Assembly: GCF_000262345.1 (NCBI RefSeq)
Contig: NZ_AJTQ01000120.1
Coordinates: 1-43,136 of the forward strand
Length of the DNA: 43,136 bases
Origin: Streptomyces xiaopingdaonensis
Lineage (GTDB): Bacteria > Actinomycetota > Actinomycetes > Streptomycetales > Streptomycetaceae
Direction of reading: 5' to 3'
Below the pieces are notes generated by a model, which saw nothing but the letters and a program-made list of their open reading frames with translations, did no database searches and was not told where the DNA came from. Below, piece by piece: positions 1-6,676 of the stretch; within the stretch, counting starts at the first letter, position 1; the number at the start of each line of letters is the position of its first letter. A program made the translations under genes and the position numbers.

Positions 1-80
1 CGCAGGCCGCCGCCCGGGCGCTCGATGAGGTCGGAGAACTCGTCGAGGTGGAGTCCGTGGTCACTGGTGCCGTCGCTCAT
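1..80 (-). CDS. cobT: Nicotinate-nucleotide--dimethylbenzimidazole phosphoribosyltransferase CobT (N-terminal fragment)
   Basis: Only the first 26 codons lie inside the window; the gene continues past the left edge. The visible peptide contains LDEFSDLIERPGGG, which matches the N-terminus I know from streptomycete CobT proteins. CobT transfers phosphoribose from nicotinate mononucleotide to the lower base of cobalamin. It sits 100 bp downstream of cobU on the same strand, and both act in nucleotide-loop assembly, which supports the call. The ATG at 80 is the only good start in this frame; there is no strong Shine-Dalgarno sequence in front of it. The identification rests on a short stretch plus context. 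Confidence 0.72.
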   Translation of the reverse strand, partial: MSDGTSDHGLHLDEFSDLIERPGGGL

Positions 81-180
81 GGGGAGTGAGCGTAGCCGCT
101 GCACGCCTCCCGTGTTCCGCCCCGCCGCCGCTCGCCGTGCGCTGCGGCCAACCACCGGCACCGGTGCGGGTGTTGGCGCG

Positions 181-1389
181 TCAGCGCAGGACCGTGGGGA
201 GCCCGGCCACCACCAGCAGCACGTGCTCCGACTCACCCGCCACGGCGGCGTTGAGCCGCCCCAGCTCGTCGCGGAACCGCCGCCCCGAGGGGCTCGCGGG
301 CACGACGCCCTGCCCCGTCTCGTTGCTGACGTTGACGACGGTGCGCCGCGTCCCGCGCAGCGCGGCGACCAACTCCTCGCGGCGCGCGCCGAGTTCGGCC
401 TTGCCGCGCTTGGCCCAGAGCGAGTCGTCCCAGGCGCCGATCTCGTCCATCGTGCGCGTCAGCCACAGCGAGAGGCAGTCGACGAGCAGCGGCGGCCCCT
501 CGGCCTCCAGCAGCGGCACCAGGTCGTACGTCTCCTCCGTGCGCCAACTCGAAGGGCGGCGCTCGCGGTGCGCGGCGATGCGGCTCGCCCAGTCCGTGTC
601 GTCGGACCTGCTCCCCGCGGTGGCGACGTAGACGACGTCCGGCCACGCCGCGAGCCGTCGCTCGGCCTCGACCGACTTGCCGGAGCGCGCCCCGCCGAGG
701 ACCAGCGTCCGCCGCGGCACCCCGGGCGCTTCGGGGTCCCAGGGATACGCGCCGACGGTGACGGTCGTGCCGTCGGGCACCGCGCGCGCCCCCGCGGCGA
801 CGAGGCGCCGGTGGAGTTCGCGCCCGGGCGGCACCGTGTCGTCGAGGTGGACGGCGAGCACGTCCGTCGAGGCGCCGACGAGGCCCGCCTCCCGCAACCG
901 CGCCAGCGCGTCGGGCCGCCCCACGACGTCGAGCACCGCGGCCTCGCACTCGCCGACCTCCTGCTCCGCCGGCGCGGCCGGAGCCGCACCCGGCGGGAGG
1001 TAGAGCAGCCGGGCGCCCTCGGGCCCCGTCACCAGGTAGCCGGTGCCGGGCGAGTCGAGCGCGACGGCGCGCACCCGGTGGCCGCTGATCAGCGCGAGGT
1101 CCTGCCCGTCCGGCACGCGTACCGGCGCCGGCAGCCCGGCGGGCACTCCGAGCGCGGGCCCTTCGTGCGGGTGCGAGAGCAGCACCTGCCGTACGCCGGT
1201 GAGCGAGTGGCCGGCCCGCGCGGCGGCGAACGCAGGTCCCGGTGTGAGGTCCAGCAGCAGCGTGCCGTCGACGAGCAGCGAGGTCGCCGCCCTCGTCTCC
1301 GCCCCCACGGCCGTCGAGCAGTTGGCGCAGGGGCAGTCGGCGCGGGGCAGGCCCTCGGGAGCCGCGGTGCCGAGGAGTGTGAGTTCCAC
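181..1389 (-). CDS. cobU: Bifunctional adenosylcobinamide kinase/adenosylcobinamide-phosphate guanylyltransferase with N-terminal MBL-like domain
   Basis: 402 aa from a GTG start, about twice the length of a plain CobU. The C-terminal half from about residue 225 is CobU: P-loop LVLGGARSGKS, the segment IAAHRERRP carrying the guanylylated histidine, then LLVDCLSLWLTR and VSNETGQGVVP. It phosphorylates adenosylcobinamide and transfers GMP from GTP to it. The N-terminal half resembles PhnP-type metallo-beta-lactamase folds: LLGTAAPEG, a C19-x-C21-x-x-C24 cluster, and HPH at 73-75. The second half of the usual HxHxDH zinc motif is missing (GP instead of DH), so this domain is probably not a normal hydrolase. 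cobT lies downstream on the same strand. The start was chosen because the MBL-like homology begins exactly there. Confidence 0.88.
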   Translation of the reverse strand: MELTLLGTAAPEGLPRADCPCANCSTAVGAETRAATSLLVDGTLLLDLTPGPAFAAARAGHSLTGVRQVLLSHPHEGPALGVPAGLPAPVRVPDGQDLALISGHRVRAVALDSPGTGYLVTGPEGARLLYLPPGAAPAAPAEQEVGECEAAVLDVVGRPDALARLREAGLVGASTDVLAVHLDDTVPPGRELHRRLVAAGARAVPDGTTVTVGAYPWDPEAPGVPRRTLVLGGARSGKSVEAERRLAAWPDVVYVATAGSRSDDTDWASRIAAHRERRPSSWRTEETYDLVPLLEAEGPPLLVDCLSLWLTRTMDEIGAWDDSLWAKRGKAELGARREELVAALRGTRRTVVNVSNETGQGVVPASPSGRRFRDELGRLNAAVAGESEHVLLVVAGLPTVLR

Positions 1390-1525
1390 GCTCCGATCGT
1401 CCCCTGCCGGCCGGGCCCGTGCGCGCCGGGCCCCTCTTTCGCTGTGCGCTCGGGGTACCGGCGCCGCACCCCGGGGAGCGCTTAGGCTGCGGGCAGCACG
1501 TATCGCAGAGTGCGGGGAGGCACCG

Positions 1526-1744
1526 ATGGCATGGACGTGGCGGTTCGAGAAGACCGACGGCACCGAGGTCGAACCGGCCGTGGAGCCCGAGGAGTTCACT
1601 ACCCAGGGCGACGCCGAGTCGTGGCTCGGTGAGGCATGGCGCGATCTCCTCGAGGGCGGTGCCGACCAAGTGGTGCTCGCGGAGGACGGCACGACCGTCT
1701 ACGGACCGATGAGCCTCCACGCCGAGCAGGCGGCCGAGGGCTGA
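1526..1744 (+). CDS. Small conserved acidic protein of unknown function
   Basis: 72 aa, starting MAWTWRFEKTDGTEVEP and ending LHAEQAAEG. It is acidic, has no membrane segment or cysteine, and contains several tryptophans (WTW, WLGEAWRD), so it is likely a small folded cytosolic protein. The ATG at 1526 is preceded by GGGGAGG with about 5 nt spacing, a very good ribosome binding site. It diverges from cobU and converges with the methyltransferase gene, and a strong hairpin at 1747-1782 follows its stop. I recall similar short proteins in Streptomyces genomes but know no function. Confidence 0.75.
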   Translation: MAWTWRFEKTDGTEVEPAVEPEEFTTQGDAESWLGEAWRDLLEGGADQVVLAEDGTTVYGPMSLHAEQAAEG

Positions 1745-1746
1745 CC

Positions 1747-1782
1747 GCACGGCCCGTGCCCGTGCGCGGGCACGAGCCGTGC
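1747..1782. terminator. Bidirectional hairpin terminator between convergent genes
   Basis: Arms 1747-1762 and 1767-1782 form a 16-bp stem with one mismatch around the tetraloop tgcg. It fills nearly all of the space between the stop codons of two convergent genes. There is no clear U-tract, as is common for actinomycete terminators. Confidence 0.82.
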
Positions 1783-1783
1783 G

Positions 1784-2464
1784 TCATCCGCGTACGGCGC
1801 AGAGGTGGAGCCGTCCCGCGAGCCTGCGGTACGGCTCCGTGCGCCCGGCGCGTTCCTCGACGGCGAGCAGCCGCTCGTCGTCGGCCGGGTCGTCCTCCGC
1901 TGCGAAGATCTGCACACCGAACCAGTTCTCCACCGGCGTGCCGATCCTCTCCAGCAGCGACTCCAGCTCCGCGGCGCCGAGGAGCGGCCGGTCCCGGCCG
2001 TCGAATTCGGCGAGCGCGGCGTCCCACCGGCCGGCGCGTGCGTGCGGGATCGGCGCGGCGAGGGAGTTCGCCACCACCAGCGACAGCAGGCCGCCCGAGT
2101 CGAGGACGCGGGCCAGACCCGCGAGCGTGGTCGACGGGTCGGTCTCCAGCGGCAGCGCGTCGTGGCAGAGGACGAGGTCGAAGGTGCCGGGCAGGAAGTG
2201 GGCGCCCGTGTCCTGACCGCCGGCCGCGAGCGTGCGGAACCGCTCGCGTATCCCCTCGGGTTCCGCCGACACGGCGCTCTCCACCTGCGCGAGCCGCTCC
2301 GGATCGCTCTCCAGGCCGGTCACCCGGTGTCCGGCACGGGCAAGGCGGAGCGCCTGCGTCCCGTGGCCGAGCCCGACGTCTAGCACCCGCAGCCTGCGAC
2401 CCACCTCGAAGTGGGCCGCGATCTGCGCGTCGAGCTGCCGGGCGACCAGCTCCTGCCGGATCAG
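1784..2464 (-). CDS. Class I SAM-dependent methyltransferase
   Basis: 226 aa. SAM-binding motif I is VLDVGLGHGTQALRLA near residues 30-45, the acidic end of strand beta2 is GLESD, and motif IV/V regions are FDLVLCHDALPL and LARVLDSGGLLSLVVAN. The substrate is unknown. No ATG, GTG or TTG is available in frame upstream of the fold. The best start is CTG at 2464, whose bases overlap the TGA of the upstream DUF3043 gene as CTGA, in the manner of the common ATGA overlap, so translation is probably coupled to that gene. A rare CTG start is an inference from position and homology start (IRQELVARQLD). Confidence 0.8.
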   Translation of the reverse strand: MIRQELVARQLDAQIAAHFEVGRRLRVLDVGLGHGTQALRLARAGHRVTGLESDPERLAQVESAVSAEPEGIRERFRTLAAGGQDTGAHFLPGTFDLVLCHDALPLETDPSTTLAGLARVLDSGGLLSLVVANSLAAPIPHARAGRWDAALAEFDGRDRPLLGAAELESLLERIGTPVENWFGVQIFAAEDDPADDERLLAVEERAGRTEPYRRLAGRLHLCAVRG

Positions 2465-3051
2465 GGCCGTTCGCCGCGAGCGACCTGCGGCTTGGGCAGG
2501 CGCATCCGGCGGAGCTGGAGGGTCCGCATCAGCGCGTAGGCGACGGCGCCGCGCTTCGGCTCGTCGGGGTACTTCTCGCGCAGCCGGCGCTTGAGGCGGA
2601 TCGCGATGCCGACCGAGTCGATCACGATCAGCACGATCACGAAGAGCCACAGCAGCAGCGAGATGTTCCTCAACTGCATCGACGGCATCATGCTCAGGAC
2701 GAGGATGACCACGGCGATCGGCAGGAAGAGCTCGGCGACCGTCCAGCGGGAGTCGACGAAGTCCCGCGCGAACCGGCGCACGGGGCCCTTGTCGCGGGCG
2801 GGCAGGTACCGCTCGTCACCGTTGGCGAGCGCCTCCCGCTGCTTGGCGAGGGCCACCCTGCGCGCCTCCTTCTGGCGGCGTGCGGCGTCCTTGCGGTTGG
2901 CCGGCGCCTTCGTCAGCGACCTGCGCTGCGGCTGGGCCTCGTTGCGCTTCGGCGTGGGGCGACCCTTCGGGGCCTCCGGGTCACGGGGCTGCGTGGGCTC
3001 GGCGTCGACGGGCGTCGAGACCTGCCCTTCTTTCGTACGGCTTCGGAACAC
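2461..3051 (-). CDS. DUF3043 domain-containing membrane protein
   Basis: 196 aa from a GTG start (product begins FRSRTKEG). The N-terminal 100 residues are basic and polar, with the family landmarks APKGRPTPKR, DERYLPARDKGPVRRFARDFVDSR and then two membrane segments (AELFLPIAVVILVLSMM and ISLLLWLFVIVLIVIDSVGI), followed by a basic C-terminus KRRLREKYPDEPKRGAVAYALMR. This matches DUF3043, a widespread actinobacterial family without an assigned biochemical role. It is the first gene of a two-gene unit with the methyltransferase (4-nt overlap). It diverges from pspA, with 263 bp between them. Confidence 0.87.
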   Translation of the reverse strand: MFRSRTKEGQVSTPVDAEPTQPRDPEAPKGRPTPKRNEAQPQRRSLTKAPANRKDAARRQKEARRVALAKQREALANGDERYLPARDKGPVRRFARDFVDSRWTVAELFLPIAVVILVLSMMPSMQLRNISLLLWLFVIVLIVIDSVGIAIRLKRRLREKYPDEPKRGAVAYALMRTLQLRRMRLPKPQVARGERP

Positions 3052-3229
3052 ACGACAAGGGTACGGTGTGCCGCGCGACGCCTCCCGACTGCATAAGGGC
3101 ACGATCCGGCAACACCGTGTGCAGCGGCCGACGCTGCGCGGTGCGGCTACTCCCCGCGCCTGACGTGCACGCGGTTGATCGTCCTCAAGGAGGAGCCGAT
3201 CAGGGCCCGGACGGTGCGGTAATGGAAAG

Positions 3230-3251
3230 GGGACCCGTACCCTTGGGTCCC
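3230..3251. promoter_or_regulatory. Inverted repeat upstream of pspA
   Basis: Perfect 7-bp arms gggaccc (3230-3236) and gggtccc (3245-3251) with an 8-nt spacer, 63 bp before the pspA ATG. It could be an operator or a hairpin in the 5' leader of the pspA message. The rest of the 263-bp gap between the DUF3043 gene and pspA shows no convincing ORF. Confidence 0.4.
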
Positions 3252-3314
3252 AGTAGATGTGCTGAGGCGTCGAGTCGGTCAGTCGAGTCGTTACGAAGGG
3301 GGCGCTAGAGGCCC

Positions 3315-4088
3315 ATGAGCGGTGTCATGAAGCGTATGGGGATGATCTTCCGTTCGAAGGCCAACAAGGCCCTGGATCGGGCCGAGGACCCTCGCGAGAC
3401 GCTCGATTACTCGTACCAGAAGCAGCTCGAGCTGCTCCAGAAGGTCCGCCGCGGCGTCGCCGACGTCGCCACCTCGCGCAAGCGCCTCGAGCTCCAACTG
3501 AGCCAGCTGGAGCAGCAGTCGGGGAAGCTGGAGGAGCAGGGGAAGAAGGCGCTCTCGCTCGGCCGCGAGGACCTGGCACGGGAGGCGCTCTCCCGTCGTG
3601 CGGCCCTCCAGCAGCAGGTGACCGACCTCCAGACCCAGCACGAGACGCTCCAGGGCGAGGAGCAGAAGCTCACCCTCGCCGCGCAGCGCCTCCAGGCGAA
3701 GGTCGACGCCTTCCGCACCAAGAAGGAGACGATCAAGGCCACTTACACGGCGGCCCAGGCGCAGACGCAGATCGGCGAGGCGTTCTCCGGCATCTCCGAG
3801 GAGATGGGCGACGTCGGCATGGCCGTCCAGCGCGCCGAGGACAAGACGGCACAGATGCAGGCCCGTTCGGGAGCCATCGACGAGCTCCTCGCCTCCGGCG
3901 CCCTCGACGACCAGACGGGCACGGCGAAGGACGACCTCACCGCCGAGCTCGACCGCATCTCCGGCGGCTCGGACGTCGAACTCGAACTCCAGCGGATGAA
4001 GTCGGAGCTCGCCGGCGGCGACAGCGGCGGCGGTCAGCAGGCGATCGAGGGCGGCCAGCAGGAGAGCCCGAAGTTCGACAAGCAGTGA
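3315..4088 (+). CDS. pspA: PspA/IM30 (ESCRT-III-like) envelope-stress protein
   Basis: 257 aa. Starts MSGVMKRMGMIFRSKANKALDRAEDPRETLDYSY, the amphipathic N-terminal helix and DPxxxL region typical of PspA/Vipp1. The middle (about residues 40-190) is an almost unbroken alpha-helical coiled coil rich in Q, E, K and L. A glycine-rich tail follows (GGDSGGGQQAIEGGQQ). Members of this family polymerise on stressed membranes and help maintain integrity and the proton gradient. The next gene encodes PspAA, a known partner in actinobacteria, and a sensor kinase and regulator follow. Confidence 0.95.
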   Translation: MSGVMKRMGMIFRSKANKALDRAEDPRETLDYSYQKQLELLQKVRRGVADVATSRKRLELQLSQLEQQSGKLEEQGKKALSLGREDLAREALSRRAALQQQVTDLQTQHETLQGEEQKLTLAAQRLQAKVDAFRTKKETIKATYTAAQAQTQIGEAFSGISEEMGDVGMAVQRAEDKTAQMQARSGAIDELLASGALDDQTGTAKDDLTAELDRISGGSDVELELQRMKSELAGGDSGGGQQAIEGGQQESPKFDKQ

Positions 4089-4096
4089 GGCACCGG

Positions 4097-4117
4097 GCGG
4101 CCCGCCTCCCGGGCCGC
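4097..4117 (+). other. Hairpin between pspA and pspAA
   Basis: Arms gcggcccg (4097-4104) and cgggccgc (4110-4117) make an 8-bp stem with a 5-nt loop just after the pspA stop. In an operon this could be a partial terminator or an mRNA-stabilising 3' end that lowers pspAA relative to pspA. The assignment is inferred from sequence symmetry only. Confidence 0.45.
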
Positions 4118-4206
4118 ACCCCGCCCACCTCCCGCGCGGCCGGAGCAGGCCGCAGCGGACCGACCCGGCAAGGCCCCGAGGGCCCCGCGCGAGAAGGAGA
4201 CCCGAC

Positions 4207-4485
4207 GTGATCGTACGGATCATGGGGGAGGGCCAGGTGAAGCTGGACGACAGCCACTTCGCCGAGCTCAACAAGCTGGACGACGAACTCCTGGAGGAGA
4301 TGGAGACGGGCGACGGCCCGGGGTTCCGCCGTACCCTCCAGGCGCTGCTCGACGCCGTGCGCCGCCTCGGCGCCCCGCTCCCCGACGACGCCCTCGAACC
4401 GTCCGAGCTGATCCTCCCGTCCCCCGAGGCGAGCCTCGACGAGGTGCGCGAGCTGCTCAGCGACGACGGACTCATCCCCGGCTGA
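4207..4485 (+). CDS. pspAA: PspA-associated protein PspAA
   Basis: 92 aa, GTG start preceded by GAGAAGGAG. Begins MIVRIMGEGQVKLDDSHFAELNKLDDELLEEME and ends DEVRELLSDDGLIPG, which matches the PspAA family of short acidic proteins encoded beside pspA in actinobacteria. The pattern (strand-turn-strand at the N-terminus, then acidic helices) suggests a small all-soluble partner that binds PspA. Only 25 bp separate it from the histidine kinase gene, so the sensor pair may be partly co-transcribed with pspA-pspAA. Confidence 0.88.
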   Translation: MIVRIMGEGQVKLDDSHFAELNKLDDELLEEMETGDGPGFRRTLQALLDAVRRLGAPLPDDALEPSELILPSPEASLDEVRELLSDDGLIPG

Positions 4486-4510
4486 CCGCCGCCCGCCGTA
4501 CGCCTCTTCC

Positions 4511-5806
4511 GTGACCACTCCGCAGAACGCAGGCGCACCGCTTGCGTCCGTGCGCCGGTGGCTGCGGGCGCATCCGCTCGCCGTGGACGCGCTCCTCGCG
4601 ACGGTGGTCTTCGTCGCGATCCTGCTCGGCGCGGCGACGGAGCCCCACGGCCCGGACGGCAAGCCCCGGTTCGGCGAGCGCGAGGTGGGCGCCGCCTCGG
4701 TCGTGCTCGCGGCGTTCGCCTCGGCCGCCCTGCTGCTGCGGCGCCGTGCCCCGCTCCGGGTGCTCTGCGTCACCACGCTCGTCGCCACTCTCGCGCTCGT
4801 CCTCGACGCGCGGAGCGATGCGGGCGCCGAGCACCTCGCGCCGGTCTTCCTCGCCGCCGCCGTCTCGCTGTACACGGTCGCCAACCGCACGGACCGCGCG
4901 ACGAGTCTGCGCGTCGGCGCCTGGACGGTCGGCGTGCTCACGGTCGGGACGCTGCTCTTCGGGCCGCGTCCCTGGTACATGCAGGAGAACCTCGGCATGC
5001 TCGCCTGGACGGGGCTGGCGGTCGCGGCGGGCGACGCGGTGCGCAGCCGCCGGGCGTTCGTCGACGCGATCAGGGAGCGGGCCGAGCGGGCCGAGCGGAC
5101 GCGGGAGGAGGAGGCGCGGCACCGGGTCGCGGAGGAGCGGATGCGGATAGCCAGGGAGCTCCACGACGTCGTCGCGCACCACATCGCGCTCGTCAACGTG
5201 CAGGCGGGCGTCGCCTCGCACGTCATGGAGAGCCGCCCGGACCAGGCGAAGCAGGCGCTCTCCCAGGTACGCGAGGCGAGCCGGCACGCGCTCGGCGAAC
5301 TCCAGGCGACGGTGGGCCTGTTGCGCCAGTCAGGCGAGAGCCGCGCACCGACGGAGCCGACGCCGGGGCTCGACGTCCTCGACGACCTCGTCGACGGGTT
5401 CCGCCGCGCCGGTCTCCACGTCGACGTCGAGATCGACCTTACGGAGGCCCCCGCGTCCCGCGGCGAGAGCGGCCCCCTGCCCTCGGCCGTCGACCTCACC
5501 GCGTACCGCGTCGCGCAGGAGGCGCTCACCAACGTGCAGAAGCACGCGGGCAGCGGCGCCCGCGCCGAGGTCCGCATAGCGGCCGCCGACGGAGCCGTCG
5601 AGGTCACCGTCGAGGACGACGGCGCGGGCGCGCCGGCCACCGCGGTCGCGGGCGAGGAGGGCGGCGGGCACGGGCTCGTCGGGATGCGGGAGCGCGCGGC
5701 CGCGCTCGGTGGGAGCTGCGAGACGGGACCGCTGCCGCACACCGGGTTCCGCGTCCACGTCCGGCTGCCGCTCGAAGGCGCCGCGCACGCACCGGAGGTG
5801 CACTGA
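4511..5806 (+). CDS. NarL-family sensor histidine kinase
   Basis: 431 aa from a GTG start. The N-terminal ~180 residues hold about four to five hydrophobic segments, the usual membrane sensor region of these actinobacterial kinases. The HisKA_3 dimerisation helix carries the phospho-accepting His218 in RELHDVVAHH. The ATPase domain follows, with the N box EALTNVQKHA and the G boxes VEDDGAGA and GHGLVGMRERAAALGG. It phosphorylates the response regulator encoded 2 nt downstream. The signal is unknown; the context (PspA upstream, RND exporter downstream) suggests envelope stress or a membrane-active compound. Confidence 0.92.
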   Translation: MTTPQNAGAPLASVRRWLRAHPLAVDALLATVVFVAILLGAATEPHGPDGKPRFGEREVGAASVVLAAFASAALLLRRRAPLRVLCVTTLVATLALVLDARSDAGAEHLAPVFLAAAVSLYTVANRTDRATSLRVGAWTVGVLTVGTLLFGPRPWYMQENLGMLAWTGLAVAAGDAVRSRRAFVDAIRERAERAERTREEEARHRVAEERMRIARELHDVVAHHIALVNVQAGVASHVMESRPDQAKQALSQVREASRHALGELQATVGLLRQSGESRAPTEPTPGLDVLDDLVDGFRRAGLHVDVEIDLTEAPASRGESGPLPSAVDLTAYRVAQEALTNVQKHAGSGARAEVRIAAADGAVEVTVEDDGAGAPATAVAGEEGGGHGLVGMRERAAALGGSCETGPLPHTGFRVHVRLPLEGAAHAPEVH

Positions 5807-5808
5807 CG

Positions 5809-6504
5809 ATGATCCGCGTCGTACTCGCCGACGACCAGGCGCTGCTGCGCAGCGCCTTCCGCGTCCTCGTCGATTCGGAGGAGGACATGGAGGTCGTCGG
5901 AGAGGCGGCCGACGGCGCCGAGGCGGTGGCGCTGGTGCGCGAGCGCGGCGCTGACGTCGTCCTGATGGACATCCGCATGCCGGGCACCGACGGCTTCGCG
6001 GCGACGCGGGAGATCAGCGCGGATCCGGACCTGGCCGAGGTCAAGGTCGTCGTCCTCACCACCTTCGAGGCGGACGACTACGTCGTGCAGGCGCTGCGCG
6101 CCGGCGCCTCGGGGTTCCTCGGCAAAGGGGCCGAGCCCGCCGAACTCCTCGCCGCCGTACGCACGGCGGCGCGCGGCGAGGCGCTGCTCTCGCCGTCGGC
6201 GACGAAGGGGCTCATCGAGCGCTTCCTTTCGCAGAGCCCCCACCCGTCGGTGCCGCACGTCGAGGCGGGAGGGGAGGAGCGCTGGAACGCGGCGTCGCTC
6301 CAGGCACTGACGGTGCGGGAGAGGGAGGTGCTCGTCCTCGTCGCGGGCGGCCTCTCCAACGACGAGATCGCCGCCCGCCTCACGGTCTCGCCGCTGACGG
6401 TGAAGACCCATGTCAACCGCGCCATGGCCAAGTTGGGCGTGCGCGACCGCGCGCAGCTCGTCGTCGCCGCGTACGAGAGCGGACTCGTCAGCCCGCGGCG
6501 GTAG
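5809..6504 (+). CDS. NarL/LuxR-family response regulator
   Basis: 231 aa. The receiver domain begins MIRVVLADDQALLRSAF; the phospho-accepting Asp54 lies in VLMDIRMPGTDG, and the conserved lysine in GFLGKGAEP. The C-terminal LuxR helix-turn-helix reads LTVREREVLVLVAGGLSNDEIAARL then VKTHVNRAMAKLGVRDR. The gene starts 2 nt after the kinase stop, so they form one unit. Its likely target is the exporter gene starting 172 bp downstream, where an inverted repeat is present. Confidence 0.94.
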   Translation: MIRVVLADDQALLRSAFRVLVDSEEDMEVVGEAADGAEAVALVRERGADVVLMDIRMPGTDGFAATREISADPDLAEVKVVVLTTFEADDYVVQALRAGASGFLGKGAEPAELLAAVRTAARGEALLSPSATKGLIERFLSQSPHPSVPHVEAGGEERWNAASLQALTVREREVLVLVAGGLSNDEIAARLTVSPLTVKTHVNRAMAKLGVRDRAQLVVAAYESGLVSPRR

Positions 6505-6515
6505 GGCGGAGCGCG

Positions 6516-6533
6516 GTACTGCGCTGGTAGTAC
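6516..6533. promoter_or_regulatory. Inverted repeat upstream of the RND exporter gene
   Basis: gtact (6516-6520) and agtac (6529-6533) form a short dyad 12 bp after the response regulator stop and 144 bp before the exporter ATG. Its place and size fit a binding site for a NarL-type dimer, possibly the regulator encoded just upstream. The arms are short, so the call is tentative. Confidence 0.33.
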
Positions 6534-6676
6534 ATGGCCGCTGCAAGAAGGGCACCGAGGGCGGACTGTCCCGCCGCGGCGATGGTGGAGGGTGTAGGGG
6601 GCGCTCAACTGCGCCCGCGTGCGGCGTCGTTGCCGCGCGAGACCGAACCCGAACCCCGAGAGAGGGCCAGCCGCAC

